Origin: JBAXLO01 sp037134755
Lineage (GTDB): Bacteria; Bacteroidota; Bacteroidia; Bacteroidales; JACABE01
Assembly: GCA_037134755.1 (NCBI GenBank)
Contig: JBAXLO010000250.1
Span: forward strand, 1-5,995
Length of the DNA: 5,995 bases
Reading direction: 5' to 3'
Under the pieces are notes generated by a model. It did no database searches. It saw only the letters and a list, made by a program, of their open reading frames with translations, and was not told the DNA's origin. Below, piece after piece: positions 5,112 to 5,995 of the stretch (position 1 is the first letter of the stretch; every line of letters begins with the position of its first letter). A program made the position numbers and the translations under genes.

Positions 5112-5995
5112 ATGACACATAATACAGACATAATAAAAGCCGATTTAAAAAAATATGGCATAACCGAGCCGAAAGAAATTTTTTATAATCTTTCGTATGA
5201 TGAACTTTATAAACACGAAACACATCCTTCGTTAGAAGGTTTTGAAAAAGGCTTCGAAACAAACACAGGTGCCGTTACTGTTGATACAGGCATTTTTACA
5301 GGACGTTCTCCAAAAGACAAATATATTGTTGAGGAAGAAGAGTCAAAAGATAATGTTTGGTGGGCAAATCCTTTAAGGAAGTCTTCAGACAATAAACCTG
5401 TAACAGAAGAAGTATGGAAATATCTTTATAATATTTCTGTCGACCAACTAAATGGTAAACGAATTTATGTTCAGGATGGCTTTGCCGGAACAAATCCTGA
5501 TACTCGTTTAAAGATAAGAGTAATTACTGAAGTTGCATGGATGGCTCACTTTGTGAAAAATATGTTCATCCGCCCAACAGAAGAAGAATTGAAAGATTTT
5601 ACTCCTGATTTTGTAATGCTTAATGCATGCAGAACTTCTAATAGTAAGTGGCAGGAGTTTAACATGAACTCTGAAGTTTATACTGTTTTTAATATTAAAG
5701 AGCGCTTTGCGGTTGTTGGTGGTACTTGGTATGGTGGCGAAATAAAGAAAGGTTTCTTCTCGATGATGAATTATTTCTTACCTCTAAAAGGGATTGCTTC
5801 TATGCATTGCTCTGCTAATATGGGTAAAGAAGGTGATACTGCTGTCTTTTTTGGCTTATCAGGAACCGGTAAAACTACTTTATCTGCCGATCCAAAACGC
5901 CTGTTAATAGGTGATGACGAACATGGCTGGGACGATAACGGTGTGTTTAATTTTGAAGGTGGATGCTATGCAAAGACTATTAATTTAAGTAAAGA
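5112..5995 (+). CDS. pckA: Phosphoenolpyruvate carboxykinase (ATP), N-terminal part
   Basis: The window holds the first 294 codons of an ATP-type PEP carboxykinase (EC 4.1.1.49); the family is usually about 535 residues, so the C-terminal 45% lies beyond the end. It interconverts oxaloacetate + ATP and PEP + CO2 + ADP in the cytosol. It serves gluconeogenesis, or in fermentative Bacteroidota it can run in the carboxylating direction towards succinate. Active-site residues fall at the same numbers as in the E. coli enzyme: R65 in GRSPKD, Y207 and K212/K213 in WYGGEIKKG (206-214), H232, the P-loop GLSGTGKTTLS (248-258) with K254 and T255, and the metal site LIGDDEHGW (265-273) with D268 and D269. 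The ATG at 5112 gives this exact register and is well supported. The fragment is intact, with no frameshift. It is divergent from the malic enzyme gene. Confidence 0.97.
   Translation, partial: MTHNTDIIKADLKKYGITEPKEIFYNLSYDELYKHETHPSLEGFEKGFETNTGAVTVDTGIFTGRSPKDKYIVEEEESKDNVWWANPLRKSSDNKPVTEEVWKYLYNISVDQLNGKRIYVQDGFAGTNPDTRLKIRVITEVAWMAHFVKNMFIRPTEEELKDFTPDFVMLNACRTSNSKWQEFNMNSEVYTVFNIKERFAVVGGTWYGGEIKKGFFSMMNYFLPLKGIASMHCSANMGKEGDTAVFFGLSGTGKTTLSADPKRLLIGDDEHGWDDNGVFNFEGGCYAKTINLSK

Noticed and set aside
5056..5493. Three minus-strand ORFs (5056-5262, 5207-5392, 5296-5493)
   Set aside because: They are antisense to pckA, or run from it into the promoter region, and overlap one another; pckA is unambiguous.

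Overview
The window looks like chromosomal DNA of a member of the Bacteroidota, probably near the Bacteroidales. The evidence is the strongly AT-rich intergenic DNA, the lack of convincing Shine-Dalgarno sites, several matches to the Bacteroidota -7 promoter box (TAnnTTTG), and the protein types: MlaE/MlaF without an obvious MlaD, a SprT-like protein, a single-domain malic enzyme and an ATP-dependent PEP carboxykinase. This placement is inference from sequence style; no 16S or marker gene is present.

Layout from left to right. Positions 1-125 hold three head-to-tail copies of a 42-bp unit, about 52% GC against very AT-rich surroundings. The unit is 14 codons long and is open on the + strand up to a stop at 154-156. 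Positions 157-613 have no convincing gene; they hold one strong hairpin with a T-tract (324-365) and possible gene debris. Positions 614-2603 are a tight minus-strand operon, read as mlaE, mlaF, cvpA: the first two overlap by 4 nt and the last two are 2 nt apart. A divergent intergenic region (2604-2723) carries candidate promoters for both directions. On the + strand follow a 51-residue putative lipoprotein (2724-2879) and a SprT-like zinc-metalloprotease-fold protein (2851-3477), which overlap by 29 nt. A symmetrical hairpin terminator at 3486-3519 separates these from the convergent malic enzyme gene (4990-3536, minus). The malic enzyme gene is divergent from pckA (5112 to the window end, +), which is cut off by the window.

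How the genes may work together. MlaE and MlaF are the permease and ATPase core of a lipid ABC transporter of the envelope, and CvpA is a small membrane protein translationally linked to them. Malic enzyme (malate to pyruvate) and PEP carboxykinase (oxaloacetate and PEP interconversion) both act at the C4/C3 node of central carbon metabolism and share a 121-bp intergenic regulatory region. No complete novel system is evident. The least explained items are the GC-rich in-frame 42-bp repeat, the orphan hairpin with a tiny ORF in front of it, and the small Cys/His-rich lipoprotein overlapping the SprT-like gene.
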